In this document: positions 33,881 to 43,209 of the stretch, piece after piece
Layout: the number at the start of each line of letters is the position of its first letter
Position numbering within the stretch: the stretch's first letter is position 1
Assembly (NCBI RefSeq): GCF_002087085.1
Contig: NZ_MWQY01000018.1
Coordinates: 1-64,000, forward strand
Origin: Marispirochaeta aestuarii
GTDB taxonomy: Bacteria > Spirochaetota > Spirochaetia > JC444 > Marispirochaetaceae
Direction of reading: 5' to 3'
Length of the DNA: 64,000 nucleotides
Notes under the pieces: generated by a model
Seen by the model: the letters and a program-made list of their open reading frames with translations, nothing else
What the model was told of the DNA's origin: nothing
Databases searched by the model: none
Translations under genes and position numbers: made by a program

Positions 33881-34783
33881 TTATATCGTCGTAACCGGCT
33901 CCCGGGTAAGGATGTACTCACGCATCAGCTTCGCCGCCCCGGAAGGCAGGGAGGCGCCGAGGCTGACAATTCCGAGCTCCCTGTCGGGCAGGGCCGGTTC
34001 TGTATTAATAATAAACAGCTCCCCTGCGGAAACTGCCCGTTGAATACTCATCTCTTCCACGTGGGCAATGCCGAATCCTATCTTTGCAAACTCCTCCAGC
34101 AGATCCATGCTCTCGAGTTCTATGGCGGGAACGACCTTTATTCCCCGGGACTGAAGAAAGTGATCCAGCAGCTTGCGGGTGGTACTTTCACCGTTCAAAA
34201 GGAGCAGGGGATATTCCGCCAGGTTCTCGATTCTGCAGCGCCCGCCCCGCAGTTCTTCAAAACGCCGGGAGGCCACAAAGACATCCCTGACCCTTCGGAA
34301 GGGCTGTATCGTATACTGCCCCGATCCTGCAGGAAGGGAGACTATACCGAAATCGATGCTGCCGTTTTTCAGCAGAGAGAGGATTCCGGAGCTTGTCCGG
34401 TTCTTTACCTGGATCCTGATCCCCGGATACTCCTCGGCAAAGCTCTTGAAGATGGGGATCAGATGATAGCGGCAGATGGTATCCCCCACGCCGATTCTCA
34501 CCTCCCCGGAATCAAAGCCCGCCATCTCCTTGAGACTCCGCTCACCGGCGGAAAAATTGAGGATACCCTGGGAAATATGACGGAACAGGACCTCTCCCTC
34601 ATGACTGAGGCGTATGCGCCTTCCGTCCCGCAGGAACAGGGGAGTCCCGAGCCGGGATTCCAGGTTCTTGATCGCCTGGCTTACCGCCGACTGGGTAATG
34701 TGCAGTTCCTCCGCACCTTTGGTAAAACTGCCCGCACCGGCGACACGATGGAAGATTTTATATAGTTCGTAATCGATATCCAT
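33881..34783 (-). CDS. LysR-type transcriptional regulator
   Basis: A 300-residue LysR regulator with an N-terminal winged helix (FHRVAGAGSFTKGAEELHITQSAVSQAIKNLESRLG, residues about 9-45) and a two-lobed ligand-binding domain resembling periplasmic receptors. It reads away from purL and directly precedes otsAB, so it could control either. The intergenic space holds AT-rich repeats (ATAACTTATCTTATAAATAA near 34790-34809) that might be its operator. The inducer is unknown. Confidence 0.88.
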   Translation of the reverse strand: MDIDYELYKIFHRVAGAGSFTKGAEELHITQSAVSQAIKNLESRLGTPLFLRDGRRIRLSHEGEVLFRHISQGILNFSAGERSLKEMAGFDSGEVRIGVGDTICRYHLIPIFKSFAEEYPGIRIQVKNRTSSGILSLLKNGSIDFGIVSLPAGSGQYTIQPFRRVRDVFVASRRFEELRGGRCRIENLAEYPLLLLNGESTTRKLLDHFLQSRGIKVVPAIELESMDLLEEFAKIGFGIAHVEEMSIQRAVSAGELFIINTEPALPDRELGIVSLGASLPSGAAKLMREYILTREPVTTI

Positions 34784-34818
34784 TAGTATAACTTATCTTA
34801 TAAATAAATAACATTAAT

Positions 34819-34847
34819 TTTACTAAAGTTCAAGATTCCGCTATCAT
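34819..34847 (+). promoter_or_regulatory. Probable purL promoter
   Basis: TTTACT (34819-34824), 17-base spacer, TATCAT (34842-34847). Moderate match, correct distance from purL, which has an AGGAGG ribosome site. Confidence 0.45.
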
Positions 34848-34880
34848 GAGCGCATAGTCCAGATTATGCAGGAGGCCCCC

Positions 34881-37800
34881 ATGGTCCGACGGGTTTACGT
34901 CGAAAAATTGTCCCCCTTTGCCCACGAGGCGCAGCACACCCTCAAAGAGATTTCCGGGAGCCTCGGAATCAGGGGAATCCACGCCGCCCGTCTGCTTCAC
35001 CGTTACGATATCGACGGCCTCTCGGAACCGGAGTTCCGATCCGCTGCGGAGACAATTCTGGCTGAGGCTCCGGTGGACAGGGTCCATTACGAGCTTCCCG
35101 TCTTGAGCCCGAAAGACCATGTCCTCGCCATCGAAGCCCTGCCCGGGCAGTATGACCAGCGGGCGGACTCCGCCACCCAGGCGATTCAGCTGATGACCCA
35201 CGCTGCTCCGCCGGCGGTCAGCGCTGCCGGGGTCTGGATCTTCACCGGCGACATCTCCCCTGAGAATATGACGGCCATCCGGGAGTACCTGATAAACCCC
35301 GTGGAGTCCCGGGAGGCTTCCCTTGATCTGCCGGAATCCCTGGAACTGAAAGCCCCGGAACCTGCTCAGATCCCCCTGGTGGACGGCCTGATGGATGCCG
35401 ACGGAGAGACCCTGAGGAACATCATGAACCGTTACGGCCTTGCCATGTCGGAGGCCGACCTGGCCCTCTGCCGGGACTACTTCCGTAACACGGAGAAGCG
35501 GAACCCCACCGAGACGGAACTGAAGGTACTGGACACCTACTGGTCCGACCATTGCCGGCACACAACCTTCCTGACCAGTCTGGAAGAAATCAGTTTCGAA
35601 GACAATCCAATATCCCGGCGCATCGAAGCCACCTACCGGGAATACCTGGAACTGAAGAAGCTCTGCTCCCCCAAAAAGCCGGTATCCCTTATGGACCTGG
35701 CGGTAATCGTCATGAAGGAGTTCCGGGGAGACGGCAGGCTGGAGGATCTGGAGGTCTCGGAAGAGATAAACGCCTGCAGCATCCGGGTGGAGGCCCGGGT
35801 GAACGGCAAACCCGAGCCCTGGCTAGTGATGTTCAAGAACGAGACCCACAACCACCCCACGGAGATCGAACCCTTCGGCGGGGCCGCCACCTGCCTGGGC
35901 GGGGCAATCAGGGACCCCCTCTCCGGCCGCTCCTATGTCTACCAGGCCATGCGCGTCAGCGGAGCGGGAGACCCCGGGACAGCCCTTGCGGACACTCTGC
36001 CGGGAAAACTTCCCCAGCGGAGCATCTGCACCACAGCGGCCCGGGGCTACAGCTCCTACGGCAACCAGATCGGGATAGCCACCGGGAAGGTCCACGAGTT
36101 CTATCATCCCGGTTACATCGCCAAGCGCATGGAGATCGGAGCGGTTATCGGCGCAGCCCCGGAACGCAACGTCAGCCGTCTTGAACCGGCCCCGGGAGAC
36201 CTGATCCTCCTGGTAGGCGGCAGGACCGGTCGGGACGGCATCGGCGGGGCCACCGGCTCATCACGGGAGCACTCCCAGGATTCCCTGGCAAGCTGTGGTG
36301 CGGAGGTCCAGAAGGGCAATCCCCCCACGGAGCGCAAACTGCAGCGCCTCTTCCGGGATCAGGAATTCTCCCGGCGCATCAAGCGCTGCAACGACTTTGG
36401 CGCGGGAGGGGTTGCCGTCGCCGTGGGAGAACTGGCCCCGGGACTGGAGATAAACCTGGACGCGGTCCCCAAGAAATATGCCGGTCTGGACGGCACGGAG
36501 CTCGCTATCTCCGAGTCCCAGGAACGCATGGCCCTGGTAATCGAGGCCGGGGACCTGGATTATTTTATCCGACGGGCAGCGGAGGAGAACCTCGAGGCCA
36601 CAAGGATCGCCGAGGTTACCGACTCCGGGCGTCTCGTGATGCGCTGGAACGGCAGTACCGTCGTCGATCTTTCCCGGGACTTTCTTGACACCAACGGAGC
36701 GGAACAGCAGAGCAGTGCTTGTATCGAAGGGCCCCTGACTGAGGAACCTCCCTTCGATCTCGATAAGCGGTCCCGCAGCTTTTCTGAACAGCTCCTCTCT
36801 GTTCTTTCCGGGCTGGACTCTGCCGGCCAGGAGGGGCTCGGCCAGCTCTTCGACTCCACCATCGGGGCTGGCAGCCTCCTGATGCCCTTCGGCGGAAGGA
36901 CCCAGACCAGCCCCTCCGACGGTATGGCGGCCCTCCTCCCCCTGGAGGAAGGTGAAACGGACACGGCCACCCTGATGAGCTTCGGCTTCGACCCCAGGAT
37001 CAGCTCCTGGAGCCCCTATCACGGAGCCGTCTACGCGGTACTGCAGAGCGTCGCCCGCATTACCGCCATGGGGGGAGACTACCGCAGAACCCGGCTTACC
37101 CTGCAGGAGTATTTCGAACGGCTGGGGAAGGACCCGAAGCGCTGGGGAAAACCCCTGGCGGCCCTTCTTGGTGCTTTCCACGCCCAGCGCGCCCTGGGAA
37201 CACCCGCCATCGGAGGCAAAGACAGCATGTCCGGCTCCTTCGAAGAGCTCGACGTTCCCCCGACCCTTGTCTCCTTTGCAGTCGCCCCCGTCACGGCGGA
37301 GCGGGTAATTTCCCAGGAGCTCAAGGTGGCCGGCAGTACGCTGCTTCTGTTGAGCATTCCCCGGGACGACGATTACCTGCCGGACCTGAAAATCGCGGCG
37401 GAAACCTACGGCAGGATTCACGCAGCGGAACCCGGAATTATCCGCAGCGCCAGAAGCATTGGGGCCGGAGGTATCGCAGCTGCCCTTGCGGAGATGGCCT
37501 TCGGCAACGAACTGGGCGTGGAGATCGACGGAAGCGTCGCGCGGGAGGACCTCTTCCGCCTGGAATACGGCAGCATAATCCTGGAGGTATCCACGGACAG
37601 CCCATGGCGGGAGCTTTTCCAGGGTCTCCCCTGCCGGGAAATCGGCCGGGTAATCGCCGGGGGAGAACTCAGGTTCGGAACGGAGGTTCTGCCCCTCGAC
37701 ACCGCTCTGGAGGCCTGGAGGAATCCCCTCCTCAAGGTATTCCCTATCGCCCCTTCGCCGGCGGAAGCATCAGGGAAGGTGGAAGTCCGCGGGGAGAAGA

Positions 37801-38639
37801 AATCCGCGGTGACTGCAGCCCGCAGCTACACAGGTCCAAAGGTTTCCCCCCGGGTCCTGATTCCCGTGTTCCCCGGGACGAACTGCGAATACGATTCAGC
37901 CGCCGCCTTCCGCAGGGAGGGGGCGCTCCCTGAGTTTGCCGTCGTTCGCAACCTGAACCCCCGGATGGTAGATGAATCCATCGCCCGGATGGCCGCAGGG
38001 CTCAAGAAAGCCCAGATCCTGATGATCCCCGGCGGCTTCAGCGCAGGAGACGAGCCGGAGGGGTCGGGAAAGTTTATCGCCGCCTTTTTCCGCAACCCCG
38101 AGCTGACAGACGCGATCCATGAGTTCCTGGACAGGGACGGGCTTGTCCTGGGAATCTGCAACGGCTTTCAGGCCCTCATAAAGCTGGGGCTCCTTCCCTG
38201 GGGACGGATTACTCCCCTGAAGGCGGACAGCCCCACCCTGACCTTCAACACCATCGACTCCCACGTCAGCCGCTTTGTGGTAACCAGGATCGACAGCGCC
38301 TCCTCTCCCTGGCTGACGCATACAAAACCCGGAGAACTTCACTGGATACCCGTATCCCACGGGGAAGGCCGCTTTGTGGCAGCTCCGGAGGTTCTGAAGA
38401 AACTGGAAGATTCCGGGCAGATCGCCGCCCGTTACGCCGACCAGTCGGGAAGGCCGACCATGGAAGGACCGGCCAATCCCAACGGTTCCATGGGAGCGGT
38501 GGAGGCCCTGGTAAGCCCCGACGGAAGGATCCTGGGCAAGATGGGACATTCCGAGCGCTGGCGCCCCGGGCTTTATCGGAACATACCGGGGAACAAGGAC
38601 CAGGGGCTGTTCAAGGCGGGTGTGGAGTACTTCGGGTAA
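34881..38639 (+). CDS. purL: Phosphoribosylformylglycinamidine synthase, large type
   Basis: A 1252-residue single-chain enzyme of purine synthesis that converts FGAR, glutamine and ATP to FGAM. In order: N-terminal PurS-like region, linker, two ATP-grasp-like AIRS domains (DTYWSDHCRHTTFLT, FKNETHNHPTEIEPFGGAATCLGG, DFGAGGVAVAVGELAPG, GGKDSMSGSFEEL) and a C-terminal class I glutamine amidotransferase from about residue 990 (PVFPGTNCEYDSA, nucleophile Cys in VLGICNGFQALIKLG, His in PVSHGEGRF). The ATG after GCAGGAGG is preferred over one five codons earlier. This long form replaces separate PurS/PurQ/PurL subunits. Confidence 0.96.
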   Translation: MVRRVYVEKLSPFAHEAQHTLKEISGSLGIRGIHAARLLHRYDIDGLSEPEFRSAAETILAEAPVDRVHYELPVLSPKDHVLAIEALPGQYDQRADSATQAIQLMTHAAPPAVSAAGVWIFTGDISPENMTAIREYLINPVESREASLDLPESLELKAPEPAQIPLVDGLMDADGETLRNIMNRYGLAMSEADLALCRDYFRNTEKRNPTETELKVLDTYWSDHCRHTTFLTSLEEISFEDNPISRRIEATYREYLELKKLCSPKKPVSLMDLAVIVMKEFRGDGRLEDLEVSEEINACSIRVEARVNGKPEPWLVMFKNETHNHPTEIEPFGGAATCLGGAIRDPLSGRSYVYQAMRVSGAGDPGTALADTLPGKLPQRSICTTAARGYSSYGNQIGIATGKVHEFYHPGYIAKRMEIGAVIGAAPERNVSRLEPAPGDLILLVGGRTGRDGIGGATGSSREHSQDSLASCGAEVQKGNPPTERKLQRLFRDQEFSRRIKRCNDFGAGGVAVAVGELAPGLEINLDAVPKKYAGLDGTELAISESQERMALVIEAGDLDYFIRRAAEENLEATRIAEVTDSGRLVMRWNGSTVVDLSRDFLDTNGAEQQSSACIEGPLTEEPPFDLDKRSRSFSEQLLSVLSGLDSAGQEGLGQLFDSTIGAGSLLMPFGGRTQTSPSDGMAALLPLEEGETDTATLMSFGFDPRISSWSPYHGAVYAVLQSVARITAMGGDYRRTRLTLQEYFERLGKDPKRWGKPLAALLGAFHAQRALGTPAIGGKDSMSGSFEELDVPPTLVSFAVAPVTAERVISQELKVAGSTLLLLSIPRDDDYLPDLKIAAETYGRIHAAEPGIIRSARSIGAGGIAAALAEMAFGNELGVEIDGSVAREDLFRLEYGSIILEVSTDSPWRELFQGLPCREIGRVIAGGELRFGTEVLPLDTALEAWRNPLLKVFPIAPSPAEASGKVEVRGEKKSAVTAARSYTGPKVSPRVLIPVFPGTNCEYDSAAAFRREGALPEFAVVRNLNPRMVDESIARMAAGLKKAQILMIPGGFSAGDEPEGSGKFIAAFFRNPELTDAIHEFLDRDGLVLGICNGFQALIKLGLLPWGRITPLKADSPTLTFNTIDSHVSRFVVTRIDSASSPWLTHTKPGELHWIPVSHGEGRFVAAPEVLKKLEDSGQIAARYADQSGRPTMEGPANPNGSMGAVEALVSPDGRILGKMGHSERWRPGLYRNIPGNKDQGLFKAGVEYFG

Positions 38640-38641
38640 TC

Positions 38642-39823
38642 CTATGAATTATATTCAGTGAATACTCTCTTTAATGAATCATAATCATCGAGAAATTTAT
38701 CAGCATATTCTTTTGCCCATTTCTGCCATTCAATTGAAGAAGCATACTCATTGTCTTTATTTTTCTTAAAATTGCCAATTCCACTACTATTCGTGGTTCG
38801 CCAAAGGTACCAATAGTCATTTGGGTTTAATTCATCACAAGGTATAGATTTCTTGTTCACGATATGCTCAATTCTATCCTTCACGTTCTGATCTGTGGTT
38901 CCAGGTGAGACAGGCTGTAATCCTGTCCCTAAGCGATAATTACCATTATTCCAGTTAAACTCAACCACCCAATTATACTGTTCGGACATTGTAACGCAGA
39001 ACCCATAATCATCACCTTCAATAGCACTTTGTTTGATTTCATTTACGTCTGTTTCGATTTTTAAGCCACGTTGTTGTAGCTCCTGCATCAGTTCTTGTAA
39101 AAACATTACATGACATCTCTTTTGTGATGCATTCAGTACATAGCGTGTCTGATTCGGTTCTATTGAACCCTCCTCGAAAACAGCACTTGCCGCTTCTCTT
39201 TCATTAAAGGAATCATTAACCATTTCTTCTATCATCTCCCTGTATAATCGTATATTGCAGCGGATATTGTCATTACCAAAAGCTTCAGGCGTATCATCAC
39301 AAGTCTGCAACCACTTAATAATATGCTCTTTATAAGAACATGGCGTTATCGGTCCCGTATAATCTCCGATGGAATCAACTGATGGATCCCAGCCTAATGG
39401 AGTAAGATAGACAACGTGTATCGATTCTTCTTTATAGTTGTATTTCTCCCCTTTTAAAGTTTTTACATAGTTACTAATTTGAGCAGGCTGATCGCGGGCA
39501 TCAACTTTGTTTTCGATTATTATTGCAGTCTTCTCATTCAATAATTCTATAAGAATATCTATATTATCTGTTTCTCTTGAAACTATGATCGATTTTGGAT
39601 CTTTTAGTGAATAATTGGGGAATTCTTTAATTTGAAGACACCTAAATAGAAGTCTGACTCGTTCCAGACTGCCATCATAATTCGTATCTATAAGCTTAGC
39701 TATAATGTCTGAATGAAGAAGTTCTCTCCGGAGTACATTACTGGAAAGAAGTAAATTGAGATTATCATTTTTTAAGGTATATAGTTTTCCTGAGATATCG
39801 ATTATTGTCTTCAATACAGACAT
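38642..39823 (-). CDS. PD-(D/E)XK nuclease-family protein
   Basis: A 393-residue protein with the core of the PD-(D/E)XK_4 family: Asp in TDNIDILIEL and ENK with a following Gln in AIIIENKVDARDQPAQISNY (residues about 88-125), then VVYLTPLGWDPS. The remaining part is typical of the long uncharacterised members, often found in defence or mobile regions. It starts after TGAGGAATT. The gene is clearly richer in A and T than purL and the TRAP genes beside it, suggesting transfer. Nuclease activity is inferred from the motif. Confidence 0.75.
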   Translation of the reverse strand: MSVLKTIIDISGKLYTLKNDNLNLLLSSNVLRRELLHSDIIAKLIDTNYDGSLERVRLLFRCLQIKEFPNYSLKDPKSIIVSRETDNIDILIELLNEKTAIIIENKVDARDQPAQISNYVKTLKGEKYNYKEESIHVVYLTPLGWDPSVDSIGDYTGPITPCSYKEHIIKWLQTCDDTPEAFGNDNIRCNIRLYREMIEEMVNDSFNEREAASAVFEEGSIEPNQTRYVLNASQKRCHVMFLQELMQELQQRGLKIETDVNEIKQSAIEGDDYGFCVTMSEQYNWVVEFNWNNGNYRLGTGLQPVSPGTTDQNVKDRIEHIVNKKSIPCDELNPNDYWYLWRTTNSSGIGNFKKNKDNEYASSIEWQKWAKEYADKFLDDYDSLKRVFTEYNS

Positions 39824-39962
39824 AGATAATTCCTCACAAGAAATATTTTAATATGACCATAAAGCAACTTCCTCTGAATATGCTGTCAATAATCTTCATC
39901 AACTTTCAACTTGGATTATTCAAAGACATTCAGTATTGGTGCACCATCCTTTAGAAATCTCA

Positions 39963-40673
39963 TTAATTATTGCTCTGTCTCGGTCGAACTGAATCTTCCT
40001 CATTTTCTTGAGTTATAACATCGTTTCGGAGATCGAGATATATTCTGGATAAACCTATAGGGACTGATAAATATTTGGCAAGTAGATCAAGATATTTTCG
40101 GTTTATAATGTTTGAATTTGCGACTACGTACTTATCGTTGCTTTGCTTGTATAAGATTAAAACAAAGGAAATGAATTTTTCTTTTACAAATCTTTTTACA
40201 TCCTGAATTCTTCTAATACTTTCAGGTTTTGAAAAAACCAAGAAATATGATTTTCTATCATAAATGGCCCCTCCTGCTTTAGTTATCCTATGAAAATGAC
40301 AAGGCTGGAAATTCCCGGTTCTTAACCTATGAACATCAAGAGCACACATAGCAGACAATAAGTCCATCATAATCGCATCTGCGGATTGATTTATGCTAAT
40401 AACCAGGCATGGAATTTTCTTCGTTATTGATAATCTCTTTAAAAATTCCATTGTTGGCAATTTCTTGTACAACATTTTCGATACATAATCATCCTTACAT
40501 TCTTCTCGTCCGCATATATATTCAATTTTGCCATATGTCTCCTCGATATCAAATGCTGGATAATTAACTTCTTGAGAACGATTATGATATCTCTTTTCAA
40601 TTAATTCCATACACTCAGTAAGAGCCTCGCTATACATTAAAATTCGATAAATTGTGGGAACACTGTCTGACAT
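39963..40673 (-). CDS. DnaB-like RecA-fold protein lacking ATPase motifs
   Basis: A 236-residue protein that aligns by eye with the C-terminal ATPase domain of replicative helicase DnaB. The segment PCLVISINQSADAIMMDLLSAMCALDVHRLRTG corresponds to DnaB's region after Walker A (FSLEM...IMMR...VD...RTG), and YLDLLAKYLSVPIGLSRIYLDLRND to the later LAKELNVPVVALSQLNRSLE region. The Walker A position reads CGREECKDDYV and Walker B FVLILYKQSN, so the catalytic Lys and Asp are missing. It is probably a non-hydrolysing binding protein. ATG at 40673 follows AAGGAG. AT-rich like the nuclease gene 139 bases downstream, with which it may be cotranscribed. Confidence 0.55.
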   Translation of the reverse strand: MSDSVPTIYRILMYSEALTECMELIEKRYHNRSQEVNYPAFDIEETYGKIEYICGREECKDDYVSKMLYKKLPTMEFLKRLSITKKIPCLVISINQSADAIMMDLLSAMCALDVHRLRTGNFQPCHFHRITKAGGAIYDRKSYFLVFSKPESIRRIQDVKRFVKEKFISFVLILYKQSNDKYVVANSNIINRKYLDLLAKYLSVPIGLSRIYLDLRNDVITQENEEDSVRPRQSNN

Positions 40674-40691
40674 ACATTTCTCCTTTATCAA

Positions 40692-41111
40692 TTACTCTGT
40701 TAGCCCAGAGTGGGTATTTATAAACAAGGCTCTCGACCGATTTTTCCGGGCGTTTGTGCTGTTTTCACTACTGCTAAATGCCATGAAGAAAAGAGATTTT
40801 TATAAATTAAAGATACTCTACTCATGACGCTCCACTGCAACTGAAACAATGAAAATAGGCGGTCCGAAAGTGTGTAATGAGAATGGCGGATTGGTAGCGG
40901 CATCATATCCGATCCTGATCATTTTCAGCCAGGTCCGGAACACCAAATTAGTGAAGAGTAGTCATTCCAAAAAGCAAACCTTTCAATTAGCCGGGCATAC
41001 ATTTTCAATCAGACGCTTGGGTACGTGTAATCTGTATGCAAACTGCACTGTGCTAAAAGCCGGAATTCGGCAATGGATATTCCTCTTCAGCCAGCTACAA
41101 TAAACCTGCCT
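40692..41111. other. Gene-free AT-rich stretch
   Basis: No frame here looks like a real protein on either strand; the longest are 62-84 codons without ribosome sites. It sits at the right edge of the AT-rich insertion and may be remnant mobile or intergenic DNA. No terminal inverted repeats or target duplications were recognised. Confidence 0.5.
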
Positions 41112-43148
41112 TTACACAGCCGCCTTCAAACTCACCTTCTGCATCAGATACACCCCAGCGTATACAGCCAGACCCGCAGGGTAGAGCATGAAGCGCAGTT
41201 CATGGGCAATCCCGAATAATCCGGCAAAAAAACCGGGATTAAAGAGAATAAAGGAAGCCAAAAGCAGAACAGGGATTTCGTACCAGCGGTTCTGCCGCAG
41301 AAACCAGCCCTGCACGGCATTGGTAAAGGCGAAGGCCCCGAAGATCGCCATGACGAAGATCAGCATGGATACCGGCCAGCCCCGCACTCCCTGGAGTACC
41401 AGGTCGGGATTGAAGATGAACATGAAAGGGATCACCGCCGTCCGCAAGTCGTAGATAAAGCCCTGAATACCCGTTTTTATGGCGTCGGACCCGGCAATGG
41501 CGGCGGCGGTATATGCCGCAAGACCCACCGGCGGGGTATCGTCGGCGAGAATCCCGAAGTAGAAGCAGAAGAGGTGGGCGGCGATGGCGGGGATAATGAT
41601 TCCCATGCCGCCCCCCAGCTGGAGAATGATCGGTACGGTAATGGAGGCCATAACGATGTAGGTGGCGGTTGTGGGCAGCCCCATGCCGATAATCAGGCTC
41701 GCCACGGCGGTAATAAAGAGCAGCAGGAATATGTTTCCCATGGCCATATACTCCACCACCTGGACGATCATGCTGCCGATTCCCATATTCACGATACCCA
41801 CAACGATTCCCGCCGTGGCGGTTGCAAGGGCCACGGTCAGCATGTTACGGGAACCTTCGATCATTCCCTTTCCCACAAGAAGGACCACTGCCCAGGATGC
41901 CTTTAAGGGGGATTCTTTTTTCCTGACCGCCAGGAATATCTCCCGTGCAAGATGCACGACAAAGAGGGTCACAATTGCGGTAAAAGCCGAGAGCTTCGGA
42001 CTGTGGCGCATTATCATCAGTTCGTACAGAAGAACAAAGAGGGGAATCAAATTATGGAAGCCCCCTTTCAGGACGGTCCAGAAGGGAGGACACTCCTCCT
42101 TCGGCAGCCCCTCCATACCCCGCTTTGAAGCCTCAAGATGGGTAATATAAAAGAGGGCGAAGTAGGAGACAAAAGCGGGGATTGCCGCAGCCCTGACGAC
42201 CTCCATATACGGCAGACTCAGGTATTCGGCAATAATAAAGGCGGCGGCTCCCATTATCGGAGGCATGAGCTGCCCGTTGGTACTGGCGGCCACTTCAGTG
42301 GCGGCGGCAATACGTCCGGGATACCCGACCTTCTTCATCAGCGGAATTGTAAAGGTCCCGGTGGTAACAACATTGGCGATACTGGACCCGGAAACAAGCC
42401 CGGTAAGTCCTGAGGAGACCACTGAAGCCTTGGCGGGTCCGCCCTTGTAACGCCCGAGAAGGGAGATTGCCAGATCGTTAAAATAGAAGCCCGCGCCGGT
42501 CCGGTTCAGAAGCGCCCCCAGAAGCACGAAGAGAAAGACCGTGTTCGCCGAAACATCCAGGGGAATTCCGAAAATTCCCTCCGTGGAGAGGGCAATCTGG
42601 CTCAGGTACTTGCTGACGCTGACCCCCCGGTAGGCGATAAAGTGAGGCAGATAGGGCCCCAGAAAAGCGTAGGCGGTAAAAAGCACGGCGATGGTCCCCA
42701 GGGGCATCCCGATAACCCTCCGGGAAGCCTCCAGCACCAGAAGGATCATCACAAAACCGAATACCAGGTCCCGCCCGATGGGGCGTCCCGCCCGGGAGGC
42801 GATTCCTTCGTAATCAAACACCACATAGAGCACCGCCGTAACCGCCGCGGCGGCCAGAAAGAAGTCGATTATGGGTATCCGGTCCACGGCATGGAGAAAC
42901 TTGATTCGCCTTTTATGTTTGGAAATCGGGTAACCGAGATAGACCAGGGCCACCGCGAAGGCAAGGTGGATTGCCCGGACAGTAACGCTGTCCAGAACCA
43001 CAAGCCTGGGCAGAGCAAGCTGGAAGAGGGCCCATAATACCGCGATGGTACCGAAGAGGATCCTGTCTATGGGCCGCTTATCACGGATAAGACCCAGTTC
43101 CTCTTTTAATAATTCTTCCGCGGTTTCGTTTTCCCACTCCTTGGACAT
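41112..43148 (-). CDS. TRAP transporter fused 4TM/12TM permease
   Basis: A 678-residue inner-membrane protein in which the small (DctQ-like, residues about 30-180) and large (DctM-like, residues about 190-640) TRAP permease subunits are fused, as is usual for TAXI-type systems. Typical stretches are SGLTGLVSGSSIANVVTTGTFTIPLMKKVGYP, NGQLMPPIMGAAAFIIAEYL and IGMGLPTTATYIV. It imports an organic acid or similar compound with sodium. The ATG at 43148 follows CAGGAG; an upstream start would add 14 residues. It lies 61 bases after the receptor gene on the same strand. Confidence 0.94.
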   Translation of the reverse strand: MSKEWENETAEELLKEELGLIRDKRPIDRILFGTIAVLWALFQLALPRLVVLDSVTVRAIHLAFAVALVYLGYPISKHKRRIKFLHAVDRIPIIDFFLAAAAVTAVLYVVFDYEGIASRAGRPIGRDLVFGFVMILLVLEASRRVIGMPLGTIAVLFTAYAFLGPYLPHFIAYRGVSVSKYLSQIALSTEGIFGIPLDVSANTVFLFVLLGALLNRTGAGFYFNDLAISLLGRYKGGPAKASVVSSGLTGLVSGSSIANVVTTGTFTIPLMKKVGYPGRIAAATEVAASTNGQLMPPIMGAAAFIIAEYLSLPYMEVVRAAAIPAFVSYFALFYITHLEASKRGMEGLPKEECPPFWTVLKGGFHNLIPLFVLLYELMIMRHSPKLSAFTAIVTLFVVHLAREIFLAVRKKESPLKASWAVVLLVGKGMIEGSRNMLTVALATATAGIVVGIVNMGIGSMIVQVVEYMAMGNIFLLLFITAVASLIIGMGLPTTATYIVMASITVPIILQLGGGMGIIIPAIAAHLFCFYFGILADDTPPVGLAAYTAAAIAGSDAIKTGIQGFIYDLRTAVIPFMFIFNPDLVLQGVRGWPVSMLIFVMAIFGAFAFTNAVQGWFLRQNRWYEIPVLLLASFILFNPGFFAGLFGIAHELRFMLYPAGLAVYAGVYLMQKVSLKAAV

Positions 43149-43209
43149 GCACTGCTCCTGTAAAAATATAAATTCTGCGGTGCAGGGCATGCACCGCAGT
43201 CACGTTCGT

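Noticed and set aside
36261-37421. A 386-codon minus-strand frame
   Set aside because: Shadow of purL, no independent evidence.
40692-41111. Insertion-sequence remnant
   Set aside because: The stretch is gene-free and borders an AT-rich insertion, but no transposase fragment, terminal repeats or target duplication could be shown.
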